A program made the position numbers and the translations under genes. Positions 36,856 to 48,400 of a stretch of 64,000 bases of DNA are shown piece after piece (the first letter of the stretch is position 1; every line of letters begins with the position of its first letter). The stretch spans positions 231,749,206-231,813,205 of the forward strand of contig NC_071354.1 of NCBI RefSeq assembly GCF_943734655.1, in the 5' to 3' direction. The notes under the pieces were generated by a model. The model did no database searches and was not told the origin of the DNA. It saw nothing but the letters and a program-made list of their open reading frames with translations. Origin of the DNA: Sabethes cyaneus (Eukaryota; Arthropoda; Insecta; Diptera; Culicidae).

Positions 36856-36983
36856 GGGATCGTTGGCATCGACTCGGATCGGTGACTTGCCGGGACAAAT
36901 CAGGAATGATTCGTGGTTTTCCAGTTTATTGGAATCGTGCGGTCGGTGTACCGGTCGACGGGCATTTAATACTTCGGGAGATG
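36856..36983 (-). CDS. Fibrillin-like EGF/sushi/HYR protein, exon 5
   Basis: The acceptor TTTCGCCTTTCTAG at 36984-36997 precedes an exon that must supply two bases to the split codon left by exon 4 (44645). The joined frame reads ITVKASPEVLNARRPV and continues HRPHDSNKLENHESFLICPG, KSPIRVDANDP, up to a perfect GTAAGT donor at 36855-36850. The phase match (1 to 1) and the acceptor are the main support. The CPGKSPIRV segment could be a remnant or linker after the second HYR domain. The intron upstream (36984-44644) is 7.7 kb and contains a full-length RTE element. The gene either splices on to an unseen exon or reads through into the adjacent His/Asn-rich frame. Confidence 0.7.
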
Positions 36984-37605
36984 CTAGAAAGGCGAAAAAG
37001 AAAAGAAATTAAATCCGTTGTTTCTTCATTTTACCGGCGTGACATTGACAGTATAAACTGAAAATTACTGAAGAACTAATTCTGTGGAAATTTGGCCACT
37101 TCTGTGGCGCTAGTTGACCAAGTGTTGAAGTTGTGATTGGAAAACAATTACAAACTATTGTAACTGGTAGTCCCAATCAGTGACACTTCCAAGCGGATTG
37201 GGAAAGCTGAAAATGTTTTGCAACCAGCCTCTCAAGCATTTGGGGGAATGACCGTTCAGCAGTTAACGCCCCGTAAAAAAGCCTCTCAAGCAGCTAGAGG
37301 AAAACCTCTGAAGCCGTTCAATGAATGTTTGAACAAAACCAACGGAGTTTGCTGCAAACTTGTTGAATCTCTTAAAGGAAAATGAGACATCATTCACTAG
37401 AATTTGGGAAACCGTTTTTAGGAACAAAATAAAATTTAGTTTTTTTAAATGTATTGATTGCGTCTTCTTTCCAATCTGATCACAGAGAATTTGCATATTA
37501 GTAAAAAAAATCATTTCAACGGTTTCGAAATTCATAGAATCAATGACGACTCATTTCTCATCTGGACTGGAAGCTAAATAAAAGAAATGACGACAACTCA
37601 CGGGT
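36984..37605. other. Intron of the EGF gene, no feature seen
   Basis: AT-rich intronic sequence. A 90-codon minus-strand frame (37263-37535) has no motif and no splice context. Confidence 0.5.
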
Positions 37606-38065
37606 CCAATTCAAGTGCCCAGTAACTAATTCAAGTTTAGTTCCGAATGCAATTTAAAGTCCAATTGACGTTCGTTTTCAATGTCCCTTTTTAAGTCCGA
37701 TTTCAAGTCTGATTTAGTTTCACAATTTCACCTCCGACTTCAAATCCTAGTTAAAGGGCAAATTCAGGCCTGATTTCAAGTCCAATTGAGGTCCAATTTC
37801 AATGTCCCATTTTAAAGCGAATTTCAAGTTCGATTTAATTCACATTTCGAGACGATCCCAATTCCAAATTAATGTCATATATTAATTAAGTCCGATTCAA
37901 TTCCAATTTTAACTCCGATTTCAGGTCTAGTTACAAATGCTACCTGATCTCCTATTTTAGGGTTAAATTCAAGTCTAATTTCAAATGAATTTGAAGTCCA
38001 ATTGAGGTCCAACTGAGGTTTAATTTTAATGTTCCATTAAAAGTCCAATTTATCCGCCCAGTTAG
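37606..38065 (+). repeat. Degenerate AAGTCCAATTTC array, left part
   Basis: The words AAGTCCAATT, AGTCCGATTTC, GAGGTCCAATTT and CAATGTCCC recur every 12-24 bp throughout. The same word set resumes at 41580-41960, beyond the RTE element, so the array was probably one block before insertion. Confidence 0.8.
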
Positions 38066-38069
38066 TTTT

Positions 38070-41000
38070 GAGGTACTGGTCTAACAGGTTATGAAATGGA
38101 GAGAGTTAACTGGAAGGAGCGCCAAATATAGCTCTGGCTCTCTCAAGCTCCCACCTAGCGCCTCCACGCAGATCTAAGTCAAATGATGACGGTGGATGGC
38201 CTTACCCGGAAATGCTTCATGTACTTACTGATGCAGCTAAGCTAGGAGGTGTGAACTAGAGCAGCTGTTTTCCAGGTGAGGGGCGGCTCACACAGCGTCT
38301 GTCTCGCAACGGGCGGCTGAATATGAAATGCTGTATCCGGAAAGCTATACCTAAGATGGCAGACCCATCAGCGGGAGGTAGGTATCGCGACCCCGGTGAG
38401 GTAGTATACCGAAAAACTCAATTACTACGAACAACGAAGAAAGAAATTCAGGACGGAACAATCGGTATAGGACACGCCAAGGGACATGAAAACGATTAAG
38501 AGATAACAATTGGAAAACTGGTACCTTGAATATCCGAACTCTCCATGAACCGGCACGGGCTGGCTTGCTTGCTCGAGAGCTGCATCAATACGGAGTGGTA
38601 ATCGCTGCTATTCAGGAAGTTCGATGACCGAACTCCGGAGAAAGGGAGTTCCGTGCAGTAGACCCTATGGCAGGCACTTCTTTCAAGTACCACATCTACT
38701 ACAGTGACGGTAAAAAAGCGCGGCGTAGGCGACCGTAAATGCGTGTTGAGAATTAAGGGCACATTCTTCTACAGCCTAATCAACTTATACGCGCCGACAA
38801 ATGATAAATCCGATGATGCTAAAGACGAGTTTTACGACAGGCTTGAGACCAGGCATCTATGGAGAGTGCCCAAAACACGACGTGAAAATCATCATCGGAG
38901 ATGCAAATGCGCAGATCGGGAGGGAGGAATTCTTCCGTTCAGTCATTGGAAGACATAGCCTTCATCCGTCGACCAATAATAATGGCCTGAGACTCATAAA
39001 TTTTGCCGCGAAATGGCCATCTGTAGCACCTACTTTCCCCGTTTGAATATTCGGAAACACATCTGAAGGCATCCAAATAGAGACTCTAGCTCTCAGATCG
39101 ATCATGTCTTGATTAGCGGCATACGGCAGACGGCGTAGCAGTGGAGTACGCCAGAAAGCTTAACCTACGAATCGCAGAACAGCAGGTAGAAGGAGAAGAT
39201 ATAAATGGGCTGTGGAGAAACATCCATGGTGCCATCGAAACAGCTGCGAGAGAGGTGGTAGGCACGACGTGTGGAAGACAGCGTAACAGCTGGGTTGATG
39301 CAGAATGCCAGAGAGTGACAGATGAAAAGAACCAGGCCAGGAGTCGCATGCTCACTGTGGCGACTGGCAATGCGTCAAAACAGAAAGAGCTACAGAGAAA
39401 CTAGAGCTGCGGAAAAAAGAATCAATCGTCTAAAGAAACGCGAGTACGAGGAGCACGTGCTCGCCGGCGCAGAGGAGCGATGCACCAGCAACGACACACG
39501 GAGTTTCTATAAAACGGTGAGATGCTGGAATTTGCCATGCCTGTGATGTGCAATGATAGTGCAGGCAGCCTGCTTACCGACAAAACGGCGGTAGCAGCCA
39601 GGTGGAAGGAGCACTTTAAGACACTGTTGAATGGAGAGGCAAACGCGGAGATCAGCACGGACAGGATAGGAATTGTAAGCGATGGTCAAGCTGTGGAGCC
39701 ACCTACACAGGAGGAGGTTATGAAGACAATCAGTGAGCTGAAAAACGGTAAGGCTGCTAGGAAGGACGGTATCCAGGCTGAACTTCTAAAAGGGAGCAAG
39801 CGGCTGTACGAAGCAATCCACCGGATCATTGTCCGGATCTGCGAGGAAGAACAAATGCCGGAGGAGTGGTTGAATGGCCTCATTTGCCTAATTTTCAAAA
39901 AGGGACATCGACTGGAATGTAAAAGCTATCGAGAAATTACATTGCTCAATTCTGCCACCAAGGTGCTTTCCCGTATCCTGTTCTGCAGACTGAGACCGTT
40001 AGCGGAGTCCTTCGTTGGCGAGTACCAAGCTGGTTTTCGTGAGGGTCGCTCCACGACGATCAGATGTTTACCCTGTGTCAGTTGCTAGACAAGTTCCGGG
40101 AGTACAACTTGCAGACACACCATCTGTTTGTGGACTTTAAAGCGGCGTACGATTCAGTCAAACGAAATGAGCTGTGGCAGATAATGCAAGAACATAGTTT
40201 TCCGACGAAACTAGTTACGCTGATTCGTGCGACGCTGAACGGATCCAAATCATGCGGTAGAATAGCGGGTGAGACCTCAGCCTTTTTCGTGACGTTAGAT
40301 GGACTGAAGCAAGCGATGCACTCTCTAACCTGCTATTCAACATTACCTTGGAAGGTGTGTTACGAAGGGCAAACGTGGAAAGGAATGGAACTATCATCAC
40401 GAAGTCCCACATGCTTCTTGGTTTTGCGGATGACGTCGATATCATCGGAATCAACCGTAGAGCAGTGGAAGAGGCCTTCACACCCTTTAAAAGGGAAGCG
40501 GCAAGATTGGGACTTACCATTAACACCGCCAAAACGAAGTACACGGTTACTTCCAGGGAACGTGGGAGGCCAAGTGGTGTTGGTGCCGAGGTGGAGTTAG
40601 ATGGGGAACGATATGAAGTAGTGGAGGGATTTATATACCTTGATACACTCGTGACATGTGACAATGATGTAAGCCGCGAAGTGAAACGACGAGTTGCAGC
40701 CGCGAATCGGGCTTTCTACGGTTTGCGTAGCCAGCTGAAGTCCCGTAGTTTGCAAATTCGCACAAAACTGGCGCTCTACAGAACACTAATCCTCCCGGTG
40801 GCCCTTTACGGACACGAATCATGGACGCTGAAGGAAGCTGATCGGCAAGTGCTTGGGGTTTTTGAGCGTAAAATTCTGCAATCTATACTTGGTGGCAAAA
40901 TGGAAAATGGAGTTTGGCACAGACGCTTGAATCACGAGCTGCACCAAGTACACAAATATGCTGATATAGTAAAGGTAGTGCAATGTGGCAGGCTGCGGTG

Positions 41001-41262
41001 GGCTGGACACGTGGCCAGAATGCCCACCGAAAGAGTAGCCAAAACTATTTGCAGCAAAGAACCAGGAAGAGGCCGTAGACTCCGAGGCTGACTCCGCACC
41101 CAGTGGGTGTGTGCTGTCGAAGATGGTGCATGTGCATGAAGATGCTGGTGTTCGTGGGGATTGGAGAACGGCAGCCCAGGAGCGACGGTATTGGAAGGCC
41201 ATAATTCGTTCGGCGCAGGATCGGTAACGGACCTTTGCCACTACAGTAAAGTAAAGTAAACA
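38070..41262 (+). pseudogene. RTE-clade LINE, near full-length but inactivated
   Basis: The 5' part (38070-38500) has the leader with CGGTGAGGTAGTATACCG. The endonuclease follows: GTLNIRTLHEPARAGLLARE (38520), IQEVR then TGA for Trp (38611-38626), INLYAPTNDKSDDAKDEFYD, IIIGDANAQIGREEF (38890). Reverse transcriptase runs from ELKNGKAARKDGIQAELLKG (39737) through SYREITLLNSATKVLSRILF, AGFREGRS, FVDFKAAYDSVKRNELWQIM (40130) and FADDVDIIGINRRAVEEAF (40422). The C-terminal block is EVVEGFIYLDTLVTCDNDVS and LRWAGHVARMPTERVAKTI (about 40997-41050). At least one frameshift (about 40315, GLKQ/DALSN) and several stops kill it. It ends in AGTAAAGTAAAGTAAA, an RTE-style short-repeat tail. It lies in sense-opposite orientation within an intron of the EGF gene. 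Confidence 0.88.
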
Positions 41263-41579
41263 GCCTATGCTGTTCAACAACGAATTTGTATGTATAGGTG
41301 TATAGCTCCGGGTAGCAGTTGAAGCAAAGCAGAATATGATCAAGCGGGAATAAATATGTGTGAGTTTTGTGCTTCTTGCTATGAAAACTGGAAAACTTAG
41401 TGAGTTTTTTCTGCATAGGATCAAGTTGATATGATTCACAGTTGCTTTTGATTTTTGATGAGTTTTGAGATTTCGAGTTTTTAAAATCACTGACTCTAAC
41501 AGCCTCTCCCAGCGGGATTCGCGGGAACGGGAGTGGATTACAAGGCCAGCATCATACCTCGAGGCCAACTGGGAGGCTT
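41263..41579. other. Intronic sequence, no feature seen
   Basis: This lies between the RTE tail and the right part of the AAGTCC array. It contains CAGCGGGATTCGCGGGAACG (about 41510) and no recognised element. It may be a further insertion inside the array. Confidence 0.4.
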
Positions 41580-41960
41580 TCAATTTCAAATATAATTTGA
41601 AGTTAAATTGAGGTCCAATTTAATGACCCATTTTAATGTAAATTCCAAATCGAATTTAATACTGATCAAATTTAAAGTCTTATTTCAAGTCCAATTTTAC
41701 ATCTGGTCCAATTTCAAGTCAAATTCAATGCTAATTTAAAGTCTACTTTCAAGTCAGATTTCAAACCCAATTTGTGTTCAATATTTATGTTTTACTCAAA
41801 GTCCAATTACAAATCCAATTAACTTCCGATTCAGGTTCAGTTTAAAGTCCAATTCTCAGTTCAATTTTGAGTTTTAAATAAAACATGGAGTTTAAGCTTC
41901 AACTCCAAATGCTAATCTAATTTCTAATCTAAAGTTCAATTTTAAGTCTAATCCAATTTA
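41580..41960 (+). repeat. Degenerate AAGTCCAATTTC array, right part
   Basis: This has the same word set as 37606-38065 (GAGGTCCAATTT, TTTCAAGTCCAATT, AAGTCCAATTAC). It supports a single ancestral array split by about 3.5 kb of inserted DNA. Confidence 0.8.
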
Positions 41961-42314
41961 AATTTCACGGGTTGACCCAAATTGAAACACACAACCCGTC
42001 TTCTCTATTATATTTTTGTGTAAAAAAGTCTTAATGGTAGAACTCCGAACTTTGGAGTTTTTAACTCCATTGGCCGAAATTTTTATGATAAATACATTAA
42101 TTGCGTGAAAAAAGCCGTCGTCTTGCGATTACTTGGTAATGTTCCGTCCAAAACATGCTTTTGATAGATCGGTGCCCCGCCTTCTGTTTAGGTCTAGGCA
42201 CGGTAATGCTCACTTTTTGCCGGATCTCTTCTGGATCTCAAGAGCCCAAAAACCCTAGAAAACTAAGCAATCTCAGAGGTAGAATCGAAGAACAGCAAAC
42301 GGTTAGTTGCGTTA
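41961..42314. other. Intronic sequence, no feature seen
   Basis: No coding or repeat structure was recognised. A 189-codon frame starting at 42155 continues into the next repeat and is judged fortuitous. Confidence 0.4.
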
Positions 42315-42815
42315 CAGTTCCAAATTTAACCAATGTCGCGAATCAAGCGACAGATCAACGATGCCTACTCACATGCGAAGCATTAAACGCTTACACCGCA
42401 CACGCAGGCGTAAAAGAAACACCCGCCGTTGCTGTGTGCAGACATTCTGCTACCCACACACTCGCGCACGCACATCCTCACATTGTCTTCCTGCATAGCT
42501 TATTCGCGAGTCAAAAAGCTCGTGAGGAATCAACTGGCCGTGAGGCTGACGGAGCATACGGGGTACAAATTTTGCATTCCTTTTTTCTTTTCTTCTTTCT
42601 CTTCGCCCTCGATTCTACTCACGGGCCGTCGCGAGTAATCGCAGTAATTCACGGGTGTGAGCCGTCGCGAGTAATCGGTATCAGCAGCTCGGGCTGCAAC
42701 GACGAACGAGAGCGACGACTGTAGCTATTAGCTTAACACACACTCGCAAAAGCGCGTTGCAGTGCATGAATAAACAAGAGCGTGAGTCCGAAAGGGATGC
42801 TTAAGCCGGCGTATT
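42315..42815 (+). repeat. Unnamed dispersed repeat, about 0.5 kb, copy 1
   Basis: Landmarks in order: GATGCCTACTCACATGCGAA, CACGCAGGCGTAAAAGAAAC, GCTACCCACACACTCGCGCA, TACAAATTTTGCATTCCTTT, a CT-rich run, CCCTCGATTCTACTCACGGG, GTCGCGAGTAATCG, ACACTCGCAAAA, AAAGGGATGCTTAAGCCGGC. The same order occurs at 53884-54372. No transposase, TIR or tRNA head was recognised. The two copies differ in the central CT-rich part. Confidence 0.8.
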
Positions 42816-43293
42816 CGTTAGAATGCGTACGCGTACGTGAGAAAACCAGACCGCACGAGTGTGGGCTTCGCAACACTGAATTTAACTGTACAAATTTGTA
42901 GTTTTTTGAGTGATGGGAGAGTCTGCCTTGAGCATTCATCGCGTTCGATTGTTTTGCGTCACCGTATCTCTTGTTGTTGCCATGCGTATTAAATGAGTAT
43001 CACAGCTGTAGTCTGTTCGCTGGCAATGTTGTTAGAATGTTGTCTTCAGAACAATATATTTTCTACATCGTTGAAAAAATTCATCGCTCATAAAATAGGG
43101 GACAAACGAAACGTGGAAAATTTGTGAAATTATCATCCAAAACGCATTCTTTACGTGAGGTTCGTTTTAGATACCCATAGTCCACCATAGCTTTTTCTAT
43201 TGCCATAAATCTCACCCAGTTTATTTCGTTCTGTTTAAATAGCCTGGAGGAAGTTGCGCAAGCAAATGCGATAAACACTGCTCTGAAGTGGGT
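42816..43293. other. Intronic sequence, no feature seen
   Basis: An ACGCGTACGTGAGAAAACCA patch follows the repeat. The remainder is AT-rich with no coding support. Confidence 0.4.
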
Positions 43294-43490
43294 CATTAAT
43301 CGTGTTGATCACAGAATTTTGTTGTGTCGGACGGAAATAGTTGGAATTTTGGCCGCTTTTGCGAAATGGATGAGGTTTTACCTGCTCAGCCGTAATTTAC
43401 GTGTTCAGATCGGAATGGAAAAATCGGAATTATTCTGCAATCCGTAAGGAGCTCCTCAAGGAAGCAACTTTGGTCCTATGACTATTACAC
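43294..43490 (+). pseudogene. Jockey-clade LINE reverse transcriptase relic
   Basis: The frame INRVDHRILLCRTEIVGILA, AFAKWMRFYLLSRNLRVQIG, MEKSELFCNP, stop, GAPQGSNFGPM matches the D.VDH.IL...L...G, SYL..R...V.I and GVPQGS blocks of Jockey-type reverse transcriptases. One stop lies directly before GAPQGS. The catalytic YADD block is not present. Confidence 0.75.
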
Positions 43491-44084
43491 TGTTAATCTA
43501 TTGAACGGTCTCATTCGTAACATAGAAAAAATAGGATAATAGAATAGGAGTAATAATGTTAATTGCGAGAAAGAAGTGCACTCATTAGTAATAGGGACCA
43601 ATATAGGAGGAATGAATTCTGATTTTAGCAAAACCTCTTCTTCTTCCTATTAAAGGCAAGCTCTCTCCAATTGTTTTTTTTCTGTATGAATATTAGCTCT
43701 GAGTTCAGTATTTTAATGTACTGTGTCTGTGATGTGATCCAGGTGTATATTCTGTATTCCGACAGGAAGCGTGGAGATTTGCTTTTGGACAAGAGGCTGC
43801 TTTTGCACCTCGAGCCAGCACCATTCTTATAATTAGCCCGGGCTAGAGACTTGAGAGTCAGTAAAGTAAAGTACGGTCCCAAGAATTGGAAGGAAGGTAT
43901 GTGTGTATGTTTTTTTCTTATTACTTTCTTTCACTAATCTCGTTCCTAGCGCCAGGTAGAATAACAAGTACCCAAGGACACGGGGTTTTATAATGCACCT
44001 CGAGACAATACGACTATTATAATAGCCCTGCAAAAGCCTTCATTATTGTTTGCTGCAGAGTTTAGTATAAAGGATGTGGAGGGA
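43491..44084. other. Intronic sequence with a short diverged duplication
   Basis: TGCACCTCGAGCCAGCACCA (43804) and TGCACCTCGAGACAATACGA (43993) start related segments that both reach an ATTATAATAGCC/ATAATTAGCC word. CAGTAAAGTAAAGTAC (43859) resembles the RTE tail. No gene was seen. Confidence 0.35.
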
Positions 44085-44175
44085 TCTGAGAAACCCATAC
44101 TAAAGTTACTTAACATCGAATGGCCAGACCAGTCGCCTATCAAGGTAGACTCGGTAACCTTGTAGTTATAAAGCT
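44085..44175 (-). repeat. tRNA-headed SINE, decayed fragment
   Basis: Read on the minus strand it gives CAAGGTTACCGAGTCTACCT, then a shortened head, then AACTTTAGTATGGGTTTCTC. These match the head and middle of the SINE at 51428-51887. The B-box segment is deleted. Confidence 0.55.
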
Positions 44176-44644
44176 CCCATAGGACCTTAACGAAGAGAGT
44201 TTAACAGTTTAAAGAGTAGGATTAAGTAGACCTCTCCATCATACAAAATACTAATGTATTATTGTGTGTTACTTGAAACTGCGAATCTGCCTTCATTAAC
44301 ACCACAAATCATTATGCAATAGTAACCATTGAAAGCACCCATTCCAATATTTGATGGCAAACCTGGGGGGAAGAACAGGCAAAATGCTCTTCACTTCTTC
44401 GTTAAAAAACCAAAATTTAACAAGACCAACCACAGCATATGACAAAAAAAAATGAAACCAACTATTATCGTAGCAATGACTTCTGTTTCACCTGAGGCCC
44501 TTTAAGTTATGGGCTATTTTAATTGACCTACATGTAACACGTTGCAACAATAAGCCTCATCATTATCAACCAAATAATAGGCAATGGCTTCTAGTGCAAA
44601 ACACGATTCGACAGTGAATTGACAATCTCACTTCGGTCACTTAC

Positions 44645-44887
44645 CTTTCACGGTAATTCCGAAGCTGCACTTGGCACTGAGCCCATCGGCATCGGTTGCA
44701 ACATAGTTAACGTAGTGCACTCCGGCGATCAGCGGCTGCCCGGAGGTGTGCGATTTGTAAAGCTGTTTGATTTCACTTTCAGTCTCAAAATTTGGCTCGA
44801 CCCAGAACACCGATCGGGACGTCTCCTGGCCCTCCAGCCGGACGTTGAATGAATCCGGGCAGTTGGCAACCTGGGGCGGTCTTCGCT
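44645..44887 (-). CDS. Fibrillin-like EGF/sushi/HYR protein, exon 4 (HYR domain)
   Basis: The acceptor TTATTTTCCACAG precedes the exon, and the donor AAAG/GTAAGTGACC follows it. It is 243 bp with phase 1 at both ends, so it is a skippable unit of exactly 81 codons. The frame gives ERRPPQVANCPDSFNVRLEG, a WVEPNFETES stretch, GVHYVNYVATDADGLSAKCS and FGITVK. This is a HYR domain (an immunoglobulin-like fold found in extracellular proteins): CP near the start, a Val/Trp core strand, and the YxAtDadGlsakC ending. It is preceded by another HYR-like domain in exon 3. Its likely role is adhesion or matrix contact. Confidence 0.88.
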
Positions 44888-44949
44888 CTGTGGAAAATAA
44901 TATGGTCTTAATATCGGTGATCAACTGAGGAATCGAAAAGGTGACTTAC

Positions 44950-45420
44950 CTCTTATCCTAATCAGTACTCGACAAACGTCATTCATATTGGAATTGGGGC
45001 TCCTCGCTCGGAAAGTTACCGCCGTTTCCCCGGCCGGTAGCTCAGTCTCCAGTTGTTTGCCCCAGGCGGGATGAGAGTCAATGAATTGATACCAATCCAC
45101 GTTGGATTTCGGTTGTTCAAGCCGTATTTTCATGGTATATTGGCCAACCGGAAGTACATGGTGAACATCCGGTGGGCACTGGATGTAGGGTTTAATTGGG
45201 ACCACGGGTTGTGGGGTGGTCACCGGAACACATCGCAAATCAACCTGGGATGGGGTCCACTGGTGTGTTGCATCGCAAATAGTTGCTCGTTTACCAACCG
45301 GTCGGTAACCTGGTTTACAGTGAAGCACACATCGTTCACCGGAGTAGATTTTTCCGGTTGTACAAGCTACTGGTAGGAGGGTTCCGTGCTCTGGGCGCTG
45401 CAGCCGTGGACATGAGTGAG
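44950..45420 (-). CDS. Fibrillin-like EGF/sushi/HYR protein, exon 3 (sushi 2 + HYR 1)
   Basis: The acceptor ACATTTTCACACAG and the donor AGAG/GTAAGTCACC bound a 471-bp exon, phase 1 at both ends. The frame starts PHSCPRLQRPEHGTLLPVAC and continues through GERCVLHCKPGYRPVG, ATICDATHQWTPSQVDLRC. This is a four-cysteine sushi/CCP module ending in the W.P....C motif. A Pro/Thr/Val linker (VTTPQPVVPIKPYIQ) follows, then CPPDVHHVLPVGQYTMKIRL, an IDSHPAWGKQLETELPAGET stretch and VTFRARSPNSNMNDVCRVLI, which reads as a HYR-like domain. The order sushi-HYR-HYR after many EGF repeats is typical of secreted matrix proteins. Confidence 0.88.
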
Positions 45421-45476
45421 CTGTGTGAAAATGTTGGTTAAAATCTTGGTAGAACTTGATTGCAGACAATACTTAC

Positions 45477-48400
45477 GAACACAAAGTGATTCGGCTTCGT
45501 CCCAAATACCACTGCCATTACACTGCCGTACGGCTGCGCCGAGTAGTTTGAAGCCTTTTTTGCACCAGATCGAACATTTGGTTTTGTAGAAAAATTGTGA
45601 CTTATGTCTGGATCTGGAACAACTGATCTCGCCGTTGTTTGGAGCAGTCAACGGTGGACAGCGATTTCGGATTGCAAAACAGTTTCTTCTATCGTCTCCC
45701 ATTTTAAATCCTGGCGGACACATACAACGGAAGCTACCGGCCAAATTGATACACCGAGTGTTGGGGCCGCATCCACCATTCATTTCCAAGCATTCGTTGA
45801 TGTCGATACATTGGCCGAGGGCATTTTTTTCGTAACCCGAATAGCACTCGCACTGGAAACCTCCGTTTGTGTTTACACACTTTTGCTGACAGTTGTTGTC
45901 ACTGGGTAACTGACACTCGTCGTGATCCACGCAGCTCACCAGGTTTGTTTTGTTCAAAGTGTACCCTTCCCGGCAGGAACAAACCGTATTCCCGTTCTTG
46001 AAACTACAGAAATGTTCACAACCACCGTTCCGAAGGGCGCAAGGATTACTAACTTCGCAAGTCTTGTTATCTGCCATCAGAGCGAATCCTGGATTACATC
46101 CACAGGTGTAACCACCTCGATGATTCAGGCAACGCTGACTGCAGCCCCCGTTGAGGTTCGAACACTCATCGACGTCTTCACATGTCGCCTCGTCATCCCC
46201 CAGAACCCAGCCTTCCGGACAACTACACTTGAAGCTTCCATGCTCATTTTCACAGATGTGCGAACATCCACCATTGAAACTATTGATTTTACACTCGTCA
46301 ATATCCAAACAGGAAACTTCATCCACGTCTAGTCTCAATCCCAGTGGACAGGAGCATTCGAAACCTCCCTTAGTGTTAACACAATCATGGGAGCATCGCC
46401 GATGCTCATCCGAGCATTCGTCAATATCCGAACAAGTTCGGTTATCCGATTCCAGCATGTGACCGTCCTCACAACCGCATCGATACGAGCCGGGTAAGTT
46501 TACGCAATGATGCTCGCAGCCAGCCCGATTCGGTAAAGTTTCACACTCGTTAATGTCCTCACAGGTAAATGTGTCTCTTCCCAGTCGATAACCGTCGGGG
46601 CATTCACACTCGAACGTTCCCGGAACGTTCGTACAAATGTGCGAACAATCCTGGATCTTCATCGAACACTCGTCCACATCGCGACAAGTCTGCTGATCGT
46701 CCTCCAACTCGTAACCGGCTTCGCAAGCACATCGGTATTCTCCCAGCAGGTTGATGCAAATGTCCGAACAGTTACCATTGTTTTCAATGCATTCATCAAC
46801 GTCGTTGCAAGTGTGTAGATTATGGTTAAGTTCGAATCCTTCTGGACAAGTGCAGTGATAACTTCCAGGTAGGTTTATGCAGTTGTTTGAACAACCTCCA
46901 TTGGAAGTATTGCATTCATTGACGTCCACGCAGGTCTTCAAATTCTCCTTCTCTAGTTCAAAACCTTTCGGACACGAACAAGTGGTAACCCCTCGATGGT
47001 AGTGGCAATCATGGGAACAACCGCCATTGTTTAACTCGCATTCATCGATAAAATCACATGAATGGTTATCCTCTGTGAGATATAGACCCGCTGGACAAGA
47101 ACATTCATAGCTGCCAGGTCGGTTCGAGCAGATATGCGAACATCGTCCATTGTTTGTTTCACATTCGTTGACATCTCTGCAAGAACGGCCATCTTCAACC
47201 AGCTGATAACCATCATTACAGGAACAATGGAACGAACCTTCCGTGTTGTGGCATCGCTGATCACAGTAGCCGAATGAACATTCGTCAATATCCGAACACG
47301 ACCGATTGTCAACTCGTGAAGTTTCGAACCCATCAAAGCAACCACACTCATGGCTACCAGGTAAATTCGAGCACTTTTGCTCACATCCGCCATTGCTCTG
47401 CAAGCATTCGTTTATGTCATGGCAATTCCGTTTATCGTCTGCCAAATTAAATCCTTCCGGACATCGGCAAAGATTTTCCGCTTGCGAATCACAGATATGT
47501 GAGCAGCCGCCATTATTTCTTTCACATTCATTGATCAAAACGCATGTCTTACCATCCTCTGCAAGTTCCATTTCATCCGGACAGTCGCAGAAAGTTTCCC
47601 GATTGAAAAACGTGCAAATATGCGAGCACCCTCCATTGGCCGTTGTGCACAGATCCATCTGCCGGCAGATGCCGTACTCATCCAGTTCCTTCCCTTCGGG
47701 ACATACACATTTGTAGCTTCCGTACGTATTCAAACACTGCAGATCTCCGCAAATATCGTCCCGATCCTGATTCTGACACTCATCAACGTCATCGCAAGTC
47801 CGATTGTCGGTGGATAACGTCAAACCATGTGGACACCCACACCGATACGACCCGGGCGTATTAAAACAATCATGCGAACACATATGCCTACCCAGTTCGC
47901 ACTCATCCAAATCATGGCAACTGTGATCAGCTTCCTGATAACCCTGCGGACACTCACACCTGTAATCACCTCCGGTGATTACCCTACAAACCCCGGGATC
48001 ACACCGTTTCTTCAGCTCAGCTGCACAGCTGTAAACGTTCAGACAAGTTTTCCTATCAAACTCATCCAGAATGTGAAACTCCGGACAAACACAGATGAAC
48101 CCCTCGGTTCCGTCCTTGCACTCATGCGAACACCGCGTCTTATTCGAATTCTCGTACAAATCAGCACAGAAATCCCTCACGCACGTTCGCCGATCGGTGT
48201 TCAGATGAAACCCGTCCGGACATCGACACTCGAACGAACCGACCGTATTGTGGCACTCGTGTGAACAGACTCCAACCGACGCGGAATTCCGACCATCGTC
48301 CGTTCCGACCTCGTTGTAGTCTTCATCGTCATCGTCGTCGTCGCTCCCTCGTCGTTCGCACTCATTCACATCTTGACAGGTTTTGTCATCGTCGGCCAGC

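Noticed and set aside
36256..36885. Plus-strand frames (103 and 100 codons) and a second minus frame (142 codons) over the terminal exon region
   Set aside because: They lack motifs and the phase match with exon 4. The minus frame ending at 36232 is the only one continuous with the EGF gene.
36738..37061. 107-codon plus-strand frame starting MARSFGWQFF
   Set aside because: Antisense to the exon at 36856-36983, with no motif.
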